Assembly (NCBI GenBank): GCA_903844385.1
Contig: CAIMTJ010000067.1
Coordinates: 22,894-86,893 of the forward strand
DNA from: an uncultured Burkholderiales bacterium
GTDB lineage: Bacteria > Pseudomonadota > Gammaproteobacteria > Burkholderiales > Burkholderiaceae_C
Direction: 5' to 3'
DNA: 64,000 nucleotides
Shown: piece by piece, positions 26,832-35,640 of the stretch
Numbering within the stretch: the stretch's first letter is position 1
Layout: every line of letters starts with the position of its first letter
Notes under the pieces: model-generated
Databases searched by the model: none
Seen by the model: only the letters and a program-made list of their open reading frames with translations
Told to the model about the DNA's origin: nothing
Program-made: the position numbers and the translations under genes

Positions 26832-26870
26832 AAAAAAAAAGGGACGGTCAATGCTGCCGCCCCTTTTTTG
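26832..26870 (-). terminator. Rho-independent terminator after glnA (bidirectional form)
   Basis: An A9 tract followed by GGGACGG (26841-26847) pairs with CCGCCCC and T6 (26857-26869) around a short AT-containing loop. On the minus strand this is a GC stem with a U-tract about 40 bases past the glnA stop. Some readthrough would supply ntrBC. Confidence 0.8.
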
Positions 26871-26900
26871 GTTCAGACCCCCAAGGGAGCCTTCAACTTC

Positions 26901-28316
26901 TTACAGTGAGTAGTACATGTCATACTCAATGGGGTGGGTCGCTTGACGGAAACGCGTGACTTCGCCCATTTTGAGCTCGATGTAGGCGTCGATCATGCTG
27001 TCGGTGAACACACCGCCCTTGGTCAAGAATGCTCGGTCTTTGTCCAAATAATCCAAGGCTTGATCCAAGCTGTGGCAAACCGTTGGAACCAAGGCGTCCT
27101 CTTCTGGTGACAAATGGTAGAGGTCTTTGGTGGCGGCTTCACCAGGATGAATCTTGTTCTCAATGCCATCCAAGCCCGCCATCATCAATGCTGCAAAGCA
27201 CAAATAGGGATTGGCCATTGGGTCAGGGAAACGAGCCTCAATGCGACGGCCTTTTTCACTCGCCACAAAAGGAATACGAATCGACGCAGAACGATTGCGA
27301 CTGGAGTAAGCCAACTTGACTGGCGCCTCAAAGCCTGGGACCAAACGCTTGTAGCTGTTGGTGGTGGGGTTGGTGATGGCATTCAAAGCACGAGCGTGCT
27401 TAATTACACCGCCAATGTAGTACAAGGCCGTATCACTCAAGCCCGCATAGCCAGAACCTGCGAAGAGATTTTTACCGCCCTTCCAAATGGATTGGTGAAC
27501 GTGCATGCCAGACCCATTGTCACCCACGAGAGGCTTGGGCATGAAGGTGGCCGTTTTGCCGTAAGCGTGGGCCACATTCCAAACCACATATTTGAGTTTT
27601 TGCGTCCAGTCTGCTCTCTCAACCAATGTGGAGAATTTGGTGCCGATTTCGTTTTGACCAGCGCCCGCCACTTCGTGGTGGAACACTTCAACAGGGATGC
27701 CCATTTCTTCAAGCAAAGCTGACATTTCAGCACGCATATCTTGCATACTGTCCACAGGAGGCACAGGAAAATAGCCGCCCTTGACGGTGGGACGGTGGCC
27801 TTTATTGCCGCCGTCGATAACTTTGGAAGAATTCCAAGGTGCTTCGTATTCGTCAATGTGAAAAAATGAACCCGACATGTCGTTGCCCCAACGCACATCA
27901 TCAAAAATAAAGAACTCAGGCTCAGGACCGAAATAGGCTGTATCCCCCATGCCAGAAGACTTCAGGTAGGCTTCAGCACGTTTGGCTATCGAGCGTGGAT
28001 CGCGGTCATAAGCTTTGCCATCTCCTGGCTCGAGAACATCGCATGACAAGACCAAGGTGGCTTCTTGGAAGAACGGGTCAACAAAGGCGGTATTGGCGTC
28101 GGGCATGAGCAACATATCGGACGCCTCAATGCCTTTCCAACCCGCGATGGAAGAGCCATCAAAAGCATGACCATCGGTAAACTTGCCCTCATCAAAGGCG
28201 GAAACAGGCACGGTCACGTGCTGCTCTTTTCCACGGGTATCGGTGAAGCGGAAATCAACAAATTTGATCTCATCGTCCTTAACTTGCTTCATCACGTCTG
28301 CGACGGTCTTTACCAT
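26901..28316 (-). CDS. glnA: Glutamine synthetase, type I
   Basis: GlnA assimilates ammonium into glutamine with ATP. At 471 aa it is a dodecameric GSI-beta enzyme. Seen: [15 protein letters not shown], the beta-grasp [23 protein letters not shown], the metal ligands in [52 protein letters not shown], and the adenylylation site Tyr in [10 protein letters not shown] near residue 398. AGGAG lies before ATG 28316. Upstream are a sigma-54 element and an NtrC palindrome, so nitrogen control by NtrC is likely, plus GlnE adenylylation. Confidence 0.98.
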   Translation of the reverse strand: MVKTVADVMKQVKDDEIKFVDFRFTDTRGKEQHVTVPVSAFDEGKFTDGHAFDGSSIAGWKGIEASDMLLMPDANTAFVDPFFQEATLVLSCDVLEPGDGKAYDRDPRSIAKRAEAYLKSSGMGDTAYFGPEPEFFIFDDVRWGNDMSGSFFHIDEYEAPWNSSKVIDGGNKGHRPTVKGGYFPVPPVDSMQDMRAEMSALLEEMGIPVEVFHHEVAGAGQNEIGTKFSTLVERADWTQKLKYVVWNVAHAYGKTATFMPKPLVGDNGSGMHVHQSIWKGGKNLFAGSGYAGLSDTALYYIGGVIKHARALNAITNPTTNSYKRLVPGFEAPVKLAYSSRNRSASIRIPFVASEKGRRIEARFPDPMANPYLCFAALMMAGLDGIENKIHPGEAATKDLYHLSPEEDALVPTVCHSLDQALDYLDKDRAFLTKGGVFTDSMIDAYIELKMGEVTRFRQATHPIEYDMYYSL

Positions 28317-28369
28317 CAGAATTCTCCTGAAATATCGGTTGGGGTTGATTATGGGTCTTGATTAGACGA

Positions 28370-28384
28370 GCAGATTTTGTGCCA
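28370..28384 (-). promoter_or_regulatory. Sigma-54 promoter of glnA
   Basis: Read on the minus strand: TGGCACAAAATCTGC, with GG and GC exactly ten bases apart, as required for the -24/-12 elements. The -12 half is CTGC instead of TTGC. Transcription would begin near 28358, giving a leader of about 42 bases before glnA. Confidence 0.8.
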
Positions 28385-28507
28385 TCTGCAGTTCACAAGA
28401 TTCCTTGCTCCATCATACAAAACAATTGCATTGTAATTGCCCAAAAACCGCCTTTAGGCACAAAAACAAGGCCTGAACCAAAATCAACAAATACCCAGGC
28501 CATTAAT

Positions 28508-28524
28508 TGCACCATTATAGTGCA
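28508..28524. promoter_or_regulatory. NtrC-binding site upstream of glnA
   Basis: TGCACCATTATAGTGCA matches the NtrC consensus TGCACCA-N3-TGGTGCA at all but one position. The centre is about 158 bases upstream of the inferred glnA start, within usual enhancer distance. A much weaker candidate lies at 28427-28443. Confidence 0.8.
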
Positions 28525-28557
28525 AAATTGAATTTTATTTCGAGTCCAACCCGCCCA

Positions 28558-29409
28558 TCAACGCACCAATTCGGGGCCAATTGATGCACCAAATTCGCGC
28601 AAACTCTGAAGCATTGACTCATAAGCGGGTTGAGCCAATTCAGGTCGACCTTTCACGCCCAACTCAATATGGCGACCGTGCTCGGGGTGGTCAACGCTGG
28701 GGAGGCTGAAAACTTTCACACCCTCAAAGACCTTTTCGAGCTCAATCATGATAGGGGTCAATGCTGCTTCCATCGCACCGTAGACGATGACGGACTTTTC
28801 GACCCAGGCACTCAAATCAAACCATTGAGCACAATAGGTATCGAGCACCCACTCCATCATCGGCCAAGCCATCACTGGAAAGCCGGGTACAAAATACACC
28901 CGAGCCCAAGGGTGCTGGGCCAACACCGCAGGCTCTCGAGTGGAGCACTGAAAACCGGCGATGTTGTTGTAAGGGTTGGGAATGATATCGGCCCCGACAG
29001 GAAACATCCCCATGTTCAGGCGATGAATGTGGTTGGGGTGATCGGGCTCGTAGGGCAAGCCACTCTCCAGGGCCTGGTCTTGGATCCGCTTTCTGATGAA
29101 GGCCTCGGCTTGAGGGTGCAAACTCAATTCCAACCCCAGCGCTTTGGCAGCACACTGGCGCGTGTGGTCGTCAGGCGTGGCACCAATGCCACCACAAGAA
29201 AAGACAATGTCCCCGCTTTCAAAAGCACTGGCCAAGGTCTGGGTAATCCGCCGCGGATCATCCCCAACGTAGTGGGCGTATGACAAACTCAGGCCCCGTT
29301 TGGACAAGAGCTCAATGAGCCGGGGCATGTGTTTATCGGCACGCTTACCGGAGAGAATTTCATCTCCCACAATGATGAGGCCAAAGTTAGGTTTGTTGTT
29401 TGAGGTCAT
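28558..29409 (-). CDS. CinA-like molybdopterin-binding domain protein
   Basis: A 283-aa protein of the competence/damage-inducible CinA N-terminal (MoCF-biosynthesis) family. Seen: FGLIIVGDEILSGKRADKH at the N-terminus, HYVGDDPRRITQTL, the CGGIGATPDDHTRQCAAKALG segment (in part), NPYNNIAGFQ and VYFVPGFPVMAWPMM. It lacks the C-terminal CinA nicotinamide-nucleotide amidase domain. Its role is unclear; stand-alone versions may be pyrophosphatases. ATG 29409 is preferred over 29442. It is downstream of urtE by about 130 bp in the same direction and upstream of the glnA control region. Confidence 0.85.
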   Translation of the reverse strand: MTSNNKPNFGLIIVGDEILSGKRADKHMPRLIELLSKRGLSLSYAHYVGDDPRRITQTLASAFESGDIVFSCGGIGATPDDHTRQCAAKALGLELSLHPQAEAFIRKRIQDQALESGLPYEPDHPNHIHRLNMGMFPVGADIIPNPYNNIAGFQCSTREPAVLAQHPWARVYFVPGFPVMAWPMMEWVLDTYCAQWFDLSAWVEKSVIVYGAMEAALTPIMIELEKVFEGVKVFSLPSVDHPEHGRHIELGVKGRPELAQPAYESMLQSLREFGASIGPELVR

Positions 29410-29541
29410 GACGCAAGGTAGACAAGGAATGGAGACATCCACAGTTTAATGGATCATGATGACCATGGACCTCGCAGCTTGAACTTGGGACCAGCCGATG
29501 ACCAACTACTCAATCAACGTTCAAATCCTTCAAGAGTACCC

Positions 29542-30237
29542 TCAAATGGCCACCATTTGGCGAATGCCCTTGGCCTGCATTTCGCTACCGGGCCCATGGG
29601 CAATGACTTCACCTCGCTCCATCACGCAATAGCGATCAGCCAACTCCTGAGCAAAATCGTAATACTGCTCGCACAGCAAGATGGCCATGTCGCCACGCTC
29701 AGCTAGCATTTTGATCACGCGACCAATGTCTTTGATGATGCTTGGCTGAATTCCCTCGGTGGGCTCGTCCAACACCAACAGCTTGGGCTTGGCAGCCAGC
29801 GCTCGCGCAATGGCCAACTGCTGCTGCTGTCCTCCTGACAAGTCGCCGCCACGGCGGTGCTGCATCTGCGCCAAAACAGGGAAAAGCTCATAAAGTTCAT
29901 CGGGAACTTTGGCGCTCGCAGCCTTCATTGCCAAACCCATTTGCAAATTCTCAAGCACCGTTAAACGACCAAAAATCTCACGCCCCTGGGGCACATAACC
30001 AATGCCCACTCGAGCGCGTTGATAAGGGGTCATGTGATGGATCGGCTTGCCCTCCAACATGATTTCACCACTGCGGATGGGCACCACCCCCATCAATGAC
30101 TTGAGCAAAGTGGTTTTACCAACCCCATTGCGACCCAAAAGAACCGTGACTTGACCGACTTCTGCCTCCAAGGAGACCGAGCGCAAAATGTGCGAGCCGC
30201 CGTAATACTGATTGACTTGATCAAGAGTTAGTAACAT
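29542..30237 (-). CDS. urtE: Urea ABC transporter ATP-binding protein UrtE
   Basis: A LivF-type ATPase of 231 aa, the second nucleotide-binding subunit of the high-affinity urea importer. Walker A GRNGVGKTTL (residues 35-44), signature LSGGQQQQLAIARAL, Walker B LLVLDEPTEGIQPS, and the switch His region replaced by LCEQYYDFA in the family manner. It begins immediately after the urtD stop, consistent with coupling, and is the last gene of urtABCDE. Confidence 0.95.
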   Translation of the reverse strand: MLLTLDQVNQYYGGSHILRSVSLEAEVGQVTVLLGRNGVGKTTLLKSLMGVVPIRSGEIMLEGKPIHHMTPYQRARVGIGYVPQGREIFGRLTVLENLQMGLAMKAASAKVPDELYELFPVLAQMQHRRGGDLSGGQQQQLAIARALAAKPKLLVLDEPTEGIQPSIIKDIGRVIKMLAERGDMAILLCEQYYDFAQELADRYCVMERGEVIAHGPGSEMQAKGIRQMVAI

Positions 30238-31119
30238 TCATCGCCCCAAATAAACTTCAATCACCCGCTCATCTTGTTGAACTTCCTGCAAAGTCCCCTG
30301 CGCCAACACTGAACCCTCACTGAGCACAGTAACGGTCTCAGAAATGGCGGCGATAAAACTCATGTCATGCTCGACCACCATCAAGGAGTGCTTGCCCTTC
30401 AAGGACAAAAAAAGCTCTGCAGTTCGTGCCGTTTCTTGATCGGTCATTCCAGCCACGGGCTCATCGAGCAGCAACAACACAGGGTCTTGCATGAGCAGCA
30501 TACCAATCTCAAGCCATTGCTTTTGACCATGGCTTAAATAACCCGCTTCTTGGTACACGTGTGCACTCAACTGGATGGTCTCAAGCACCTCAGCCAAACG
30601 GTCTGAGTAAGCCGAATCGAGTTTAAAAAACAAGGATGAACTCACACCTTTACCATTGCGAGTCTTCAGAGCCAACTCCAAATTCTCAAACACATTGAGG
30701 TGCTCAAAAACGGTGGGTTTTTGAAACTTACGGCCCACCCCCAACTGGGCAATCTCGGGCTCACTGTGCTGGAGCAAATCAATGGTGCTGCCTAAAAATA
30801 CCTGGCCAAAATCCGGTCTCGTTTTACCCGTGATGATGTCCATCATGGTGGTCTTGCCCGCGCCGTTGGGGCCAATGACACAACGAAGCTCGCCTGGAGC
30901 GATGTCAATATTCAAGTTGTTAATGGCCTTAAAGCCATCAAAACTCACATGGACGCCTTCCAAATACAAAATACGGCCATGGGCCAAATCGATCTCGCCT
31001 TGGCTCTTCAAGCGCGAATAACTGGTACCTCGACCACCTGAATCGGTGTTGACCGACTGGACTTTGGTCAAATGCGCCTCAATGCGCTTGGACCCGAGCT
31101 CCATTAAATCGGGCGTCAT
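30238..31119 (-). CDS. urtD: Urea ABC transporter ATP-binding protein UrtD
   Basis: A LivG-type ATPase of 293 aa. The N-terminal 50 residues are specific to UrtD; then LYLEGVHVSFDGFKAINNLN, Walker A IGPNGAGKTT, the LSHGQKQWLEIGMLL signature, Walker B VLLLLDEPVAGM and the switch VVEHDMSF. ATG 31119 overlaps the urtC stop (ATGA). The frame is open to 31326, but that part lies inside urtC. Confidence 0.95.
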   Translation of the reverse strand: MTPDLMELGSKRIEAHLTKVQSVNTDSGGRGTSYSRLKSQGEIDLAHGRILYLEGVHVSFDGFKAINNLNIDIAPGELRCVIGPNGAGKTTMMDIITGKTRPDFGQVFLGSTIDLLQHSEPEIAQLGVGRKFQKPTVFEHLNVFENLELALKTRNGKGVSSSLFFKLDSAYSDRLAEVLETIQLSAHVYQEAGYLSHGQKQWLEIGMLLMQDPVLLLLDEPVAGMTDQETARTAELFLSLKGKHSLMVVEHDMSFIAAISETVTVLSEGSVLAQGTLQEVQQDERVIEVYLGR

Positions 31120-32234
31120 GAGTGAGCTCCTTCTTTTTTGAAGTATTTTTGAACAAATCCCACCACCCCCAGTGGCAAAAATAACGTCACCAAGATGAAC
31201 AGTGCACCCAGGAAATAAAGCCAAATGGAAGGCGCGGTGACGGTGAGCCAACTTTTGGCCAAATTGACCAAGAATGCACCCACGATTGGACCAATCAAGG
31301 TACCACGACCACCCACCGCCGTCCAAATGGCAATCTCAATCGATTGAGCTGGACTCATCTCGCTTGGATTGATGATTCCCACTTGGGGGACATAGAGGGC
31401 ACCAGCGACAGCACACATCAAGGCCGAGAGTGTCCAGATTGACAACTTATACGGCAATGGCGAGTAACCCGAAAACATCACCCGACTCTCAGCATCACGA
31501 ATGGCCATCAAAACGCGACCCATCTTGCTTGCCATGATCCATTTGGCCAACAAGTAAAAGCCCATCAAAAATACCCCTGACAAAATAAACAACAGTATCC
31601 TCATCTCTTGCGTTGCGATGGGGTAGCCGAGGATGCGTTTAAAGTCGGTAAAGCCGTTGTTACCACCAAAGCCTGTTTCATTTCTAAAAAACAACAGCAT
31701 GCACGCATAAGTCAAGGCCTGAGTGATGATGGAGAAATAAACCCCCTTGATGCGCGAGCGAAATGCGAAATACCCAAAGATCCATGCGATCAATGCCGGA
31801 ACGATCAAAATGGTGAGAACGGTGGCCCAAAAACTGTCGCTCAATGCCCAATGCCAAGGCAAGGTTTTCCAGTCCAAAAAGACCATGAAATCGGGCAAAT
31901 CGGATTTGTAATTGCCGTCTCGACCGATTTGTCGCATCAAGTACATGCCCATGGCGTAACCACCGAGCGCAAAAAACAAACCATGCCCAAGCGACAAAAT
32001 ACCACTGAAGCCCCAAATCAAATCCATGGCCAAGGCACAAATGGCATAGCACATGATTTTCCCAACCAATGCAATGGCAAAGTCACTGACGTGAAAAATG
32101 CTGTCTGGTGAAACCACCATATTGAGCAAGGGAATGCCCAAGCACACCAAGAGAGCCAAAACGGCAAATACACCCCAACCCCAAGGGGTGAGCAAGCTCT
32201 TGGGCTGGGCGAAGAGGATGGATGGTTGGGTCAT
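31116..32234 (-). CDS. urtC: Urea ABC transporter permease UrtC
   Basis: A LivM-type inner-membrane permease of 372 aa with about ten hydrophobic segments. Conserved stretches are LIWGFSGILSLGHGLFFALGGYAMGMYLM (partly quoted), RIKGVYFSIITQALTY, GGNNGFTDF, AIRDAESRVMFSGY and WTAVGGRGTLIGPIVGAFLVN. ATG 32234 is chosen over 32273. It follows urtB by about 70 bp and overlaps urtD. Confidence 0.95.
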   Translation of the reverse strand: MTQPSILFAQPKSLLTPWGWGVFAVLALLVCLGIPLLNMVVSPDSIFHVSDFAIALVGKIMCYAICALAMDLIWGFSGILSLGHGLFFALGGYAMGMYLMRQIGRDGNYKSDLPDFMVFLDWKTLPWHWALSDSFWATVLTILIVPALIAWIFGYFAFRSRIKGVYFSIITQALTYACMLLFFRNETGFGGNNGFTDFKRILGYPIATQEMRILLFILSGVFLMGFYLLAKWIMASKMGRVLMAIRDAESRVMFSGYSPLPYKLSIWTLSALMCAVAGALYVPQVGIINPSEMSPAQSIEIAIWTAVGGRGTLIGPIVGAFLVNLAKSWLTVTAPSIWLYFLGALFILVTLFLPLGVVGFVQKYFKKEGAHS

Positions 32235-32303
32235 GATGTCCGTATCAAACAAATAAAAAAATTCAGAGCTCACTCGATCAAAATAAAGCGCTGTCTTTGT
32301 GCT

Positions 32304-33884
32304 TTAAGCTTCAGCTGAGCGTCCCTTCATCGCAAAGAGTCCTTGGGGTCTTTTTTGGATAAAGAAAATGATGAATACCAAGACGGCGATCTTGGCAAGC
32401 ACTGCGCCCGCTAAGCCTTCCAGAAGTTTGTTGATGACGCCCAAGCCAATGGCCGCGTAAACACTGCCCAATAGTTGGCCTACGCCCCCCAAGACCACCA
32501 CCATGAAGGAGTCAACAATATAACTTTGTCCCAAGTCAGGCCCCACATTGCCAATTTGACTCAAGGCACAACCTGCAAGTCCCGCGATTCCAGAGCCCAG
32601 GGCAAACGCATAGGTGTCAATGCGCGAGGTGTTCACGCCCAGGCATGACGCCATGGGGCGGTTTTGAGTGACGCCGCGAACAAACAGTCCTAAACGTGTA
32701 CGGCCAATGAGCAAACTCATCCCGAGTAGAACCAAACCGGCAAAAACAATGATCAGCATGCGGTTCCAAGGCAAGATCAAATTTGACAACACTTCAATCC
32801 CACCACTCATCCAGACGGGGTTTTCCACACCCACATTTTGTGCGCCAAAGATGGATCGCACCAATTGCATGAGCATCAAACTGATCCCCCAAGTCGCAAG
32901 CAAGGTCTCAAGAGGTCGACCATATAAATGCTTCAACACCACTCGCTCGATGACAGCGCCGACCAATGCAGAGGTCAAAAATGATGCAGGAATGGCCACC
33001 AATAAATAAACGTCAAACCACTCAGGATAATGCGCACGGAAAAACATTTGCACAACATAGGTGGCATAAGCCCCGACCATCATGAGCTCGCCGTGCGCCA
33101 TGTTGATCACACCCATCAACCCGTAGGTGATGGCCAAGCCTAGAGCCACCAAAAGCAAGATCGAGCCCAAACTCAGCCCCGTAAAAATAACCCCCAGGCG
33201 TTCTCCCCAAGCCAAAGCGGATTGAATTTTTTGCAATGATTTTTTAATTTCTGCTTTGATCTCCACATTCGCCTCTTGCCCCATGCGGTCATTGAGAATA
33301 CGTTGGGTATCCGGTGTTTTACTGTTGCCCAAGGTTTTCACCGAAGCGAGTCTGATCGCATCATCTGGACTATTGATTTCGATGGCAGCTTTGGCATAGG
33401 CCAACTGGATTTTCAATGCATCGACTTGTTCTGCCTCGAGCGCCTTGACGAGCAATGGTAATTTGCTAGGGTCTGGCTCTTTGAGCATGGCCTTGATGGC
33501 TTTCAAACGAAGCGCCTGATCTGGACTCAATAAGCTCAAACTAGCAAGGGCTGCATCAAGCTCTCCGCGCATACGGTTGTTGCTCACCACATCCTCAGCG
33601 CTATCGGGCATGTCGAGACTCTCCCCTGTGACAGGATCGATGGCTTTGGCGCCTTGCAAGACATAGACTTGTTGCTGGGCAATCTTCACGCTGTCATTTG
33701 AGAGCGCTTGAATCAAAACAATGGCTCTGGGGTCTGCATGCTCGATGATGGCTGCAAGCGCCTTGAGCCTGTCGTCGGTCTCACCGCTGGACAATGCAAA
33801 AGCCTCTTGAGGCGTGAGCGCATGACCAAGCACGGGCAACAACAAGGACAAGACCAAAAAGACAGGGGTAATAAAACGTTTCAT
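32304..33884 (-). CDS. urtB: Urea ABC transporter permease UrtB
   Basis: A LivH-type permease of 526 aa. A signal-like start (MKRFITPVFLVLSLLLPVLG) and a soluble N-terminal region of about 200 residues, as is usual for proteobacterial UrtB, precede about eight membrane helices. The permease part shows ITYGLMGVINMAHGELMMVGAYATY, PLETLLATWGISLMLMQLVRSIFG (in part), GLFVRGVTQNRPMASCLG and VVLGGVGQLLGSVYAA. ATG 33884 is preferred over 33899. Confidence 0.95.
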   Translation of the reverse strand: MKRFITPVFLVLSLLLPVLGHALTPQEAFALSSGETDDRLKALAAIIEHADPRAIVLIQALSNDSVKIAQQQVYVLQGAKAIDPVTGESLDMPDSAEDVVSNNRMRGELDAALASLSLLSPDQALRLKAIKAMLKEPDPSKLPLLVKALEAEQVDALKIQLAYAKAAIEINSPDDAIRLASVKTLGNSKTPDTQRILNDRMGQEANVEIKAEIKKSLQKIQSALAWGERLGVIFTGLSLGSILLLVALGLAITYGLMGVINMAHGELMMVGAYATYVVQMFFRAHYPEWFDVYLLVAIPASFLTSALVGAVIERVVLKHLYGRPLETLLATWGISLMLMQLVRSIFGAQNVGVENPVWMSGGIEVLSNLILPWNRMLIIVFAGLVLLGMSLLIGRTRLGLFVRGVTQNRPMASCLGVNTSRIDTYAFALGSGIAGLAGCALSQIGNVGPDLGQSYIVDSFMVVVLGGVGQLLGSVYAAIGLGVINKLLEGLAGAVLAKIAVLVFIIFFIQKRPQGLFAMKGRSAEA

Positions 33885-33972
33885 CTCTAGCCAGTGCAAC
33901 TTGTAAAATTAATCTCAACGAACTCTGAGGATCATTGTCTGCCATGGATATGACTTGACCACTTTGTCAAAA

Positions 33973-33997
33973 GTAAGGGCGCCCAAAGCGCCCTTAC
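33973..33997 (-). terminator. Attenuator-like hairpin between urtA and urtB
   Basis: GTAAGGGCGC-CCAAA-GCGCCCTTAC is a perfect ten-base stem with a five-base loop, about 30 bases past the urtA stop. On the minus strand it is followed by TTTT. Partial termination or 3'-end protection would give more UrtA (binding protein) than permease, as is common in such operons. Confidence 0.75.
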
Positions 33998-34020
33998 TCA
34001 CTTAAGTTGATTGCCTAAAC

Positions 34021-35292
34021 TTATTTTATTACAGGCTCATCAGGCTTCTTGTCGTTGCCTGGAATGTAAGGGCTCCATGGTTTGGCCTTCACAGGACCAG
34101 GAGTTTTCCAGACCACGTTGAACTGACCATCGGCCTTGACTTCACCAATGAACACCGACTTGTGCAAGTGGTGGTTCTTGGGATCCATCATGGAGGTGAT
34201 GCCACTGGGTGCTTTGAATGTTTGACCTGCCATGGCAGCAATGACTTTATCCACATCCGTAGACTTGGCTTTTTCAACAGCTTGCTTCCACATATTGATA
34301 CCAATGTAACTCGCCTCCATGGGGTCGTTGGTCAAAGGCTTGTCCTTGTGTCCAGCAATGCCCTTGGCTTTGGCATAGGTGGACCATTTTTTGATGAACT
34401 CATCATTCGTTGGGTTCTTGATGCTCATGAAATAGTTCCATGCAGCCAAGTGACCCACCAAGGGCTTGGCATCCACACCACGCAACTCTTCTTCACCCAC
34501 AGAGAATGCAACGACAGGAACGTCTTTGGCTTTCAAGCCAGCATTGCCCAATTCTTTGTAAAAAGGAACATTGGAGTCGCCATTAATGGTAGAAACCACG
34601 GCAGTTTTACCGCCTGTTGAGAACTTCTTGATATCCGCCACGATGGTCTGATAATCAGAGTGACCAAATGGGGTGTACTTCTCATCAATATCGGAGTCAT
34701 TCACACCTTTAGAGTGCAAGTAAGCACGCAAAATTTTGTTAGTGGTTCTAGGGTAGACATAGTCTGTACCCAATAACACCCAACGCTTGGCCGCTCCACC
34801 ATCTTTGCTCATCAAGTAGTCGACTGCAGGAATGGCCTGCTGATTAGGCGCTGCACCGGTGTAGAACACATTTTTCGACAACTCTTCGCCTTCGTATTGA
34901 ACGGGATAAAACAACAAACCGTTGAGCTCCTCAACAACGGGCAATACTGATTTACGGCTCACCGATGTCCAGCAACCAAAAATAACGGAAACCTTATCCT
35001 GGGTCAACAACTGTTTGGTCTTCTCAGCAAACAAGGGCCAATCTGACGCTGGATCGACCACCACGGGCTCGAGCTTTTTACCCAAAACGCCGCCCTTGGC
35101 ATTGATCTCATCAATCGCCATCAAAATGGTGTCTTTCAACACGGACTCAGAAATGGCCATGGTTCCAGATAAAGAATGCAACACACCAACCTTGATGGTG
35201 TCTGCGGCAAAAGTCATTGTTGACCAAGCCAAGCTGCCAGCTGTCACAGCTGCCGCTGCCGCAATAGCAGTGAGACGACGACGATTAATCAT
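34021..35292 (-). CDS. urtA: Urea ABC transporter substrate-binding protein UrtA
   Basis: The periplasmic urea receptor, 423 aa. A signal peptide (MINRRRLTAIAAAAAVTAGS, cleavage near TFAAD) is followed by IKVGVLHSLSGTMAISESVLKD, GGVLGKKLEPVVVDPASDWP, IFGCWTSVSRKSVLPVVEEL, LFYPVQYEGEE and SPYIPGNDKKPD near the end, all typical of UrtA rather than other amide-binding proteins. First gene of the operon; its promoter region is shared with divergent ureA. Confidence 0.96.
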   Translation of the reverse strand: MINRRRLTAIAAAAAVTAGSLAWSTMTFAADTIKVGVLHSLSGTMAISESVLKDTILMAIDEINAKGGVLGKKLEPVVVDPASDWPLFAEKTKQLLTQDKVSVIFGCWTSVSRKSVLPVVEELNGLLFYPVQYEGEELSKNVFYTGAAPNQQAIPAVDYLMSKDGGAAKRWVLLGTDYVYPRTTNKILRAYLHSKGVNDSDIDEKYTPFGHSDYQTIVADIKKFSTGGKTAVVSTINGDSNVPFYKELGNAGLKAKDVPVVAFSVGEEELRGVDAKPLVGHLAAWNYFMSIKNPTNDEFIKKWSTYAKAKGIAGHKDKPLTNDPMEASYIGINMWKQAVEKAKSTDVDKVIAAMAGQTFKAPSGITSMMDPKNHHLHKSVFIGEVKADGQFNVVWKTPGPVKAKPWSPYIPGNDKKPDEPVIK

Positions 35293-35372
35293 TAAGTTAC
35301 TCCGTTGAAGTTGAGGACAAGAATCTGTAGATCAAACGCGCTTTTGTTTGTAAGACCTGACAGTAGAGCTTT

Positions 35373-35387
35373 GCAAAGCCCGTGCCA
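35373..35387 (-). promoter_or_regulatory. Sigma-54 promoter of urtA
   Basis: Read on the minus strand: TGGCACGGGCTTTGC, a perfect match to TGGCAC-N5-TTGC. The inferred transcription start is near 35361, about 70 bases before urtA. NtrC sites lie about 117 and 146 bases upstream. Confidence 0.9.
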
Positions 35388-35469
35388 CAAAATAGAAAAC
35401 CATTTCCCAACATAAAGTAGTCTTACGACAGATTGACGCACCAATAGATCATTTTTACGGTCAAAGCAA

Positions 35470-35486
35470 TGCACCATAGTCGTGCA
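35470..35486. promoter_or_regulatory. NtrC-binding site 1 (urtA/ureA)
   Basis: TGCACCATAGTCGTGCA has one mismatch to TGCACCA-N3-TGGTGCA. It lies between two opposing sigma-54 promoters, near -117 for urtA and -134 for ureA. Confidence 0.85.
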
Positions 35487-35498
35487 GATAGTCTGCCT

Positions 35499-35515
35499 TG
35501 AACTTTTTTGGTGCA
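35499..35515. promoter_or_regulatory. NtrC-binding site 2 (urtA/ureA), one half weak
   Basis: TGAACTTTTTTGGTGCA has a perfect right half (TGGTGCA) and a degenerate left half relative to the NtrC consensus. It is 29 bases (centre to centre) from site 1, a spacing of nearly three helical turns that suits cooperative binding. Confidence 0.6.
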
Positions 35516-35585
35516 TAAAACTTCAAGGCATGATCTCCGGTAACTTTGAACGCATTGAAAAACGATATAACATGTACATTGGTGC

Positions 35586-35600
35586 TGGCACGCATGTTGC
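35586..35600 (+). promoter_or_regulatory. Sigma-54 promoter of ureA
   Basis: TGGCACGCATGTTGC matches the -24/-12 consensus fully, with GG and GC ten bases apart. The inferred start near 35612 leaves a short leader before the ureA ATG at 35641. Confidence 0.88.
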
Positions 35601-35640
35601 CGAATTCATATCCTTTCTTATTGCAAAGTGGATCATCCCC

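Larger units (their letters stand above)
35293..35640. other. Divergent regulatory region urtA/ureA
   Basis: The 348-bp gap contains a sigma-54 element for each direction and two NtrC palindromes between them. The layout is: urtA promoter 35373-35387 (-), NtrC sites 35470-35486 and 35499-35515, ureA promoter 35586-35600 (+). A half-site CGCACCA is at 35437-35443. There is no room for ureD. Confidence 0.8.

Noticed and set aside
28427..28443. Second NtrC site upstream of glnA
   Set aside because: Only the outer bases resemble the consensus; too weak to list as a feature.
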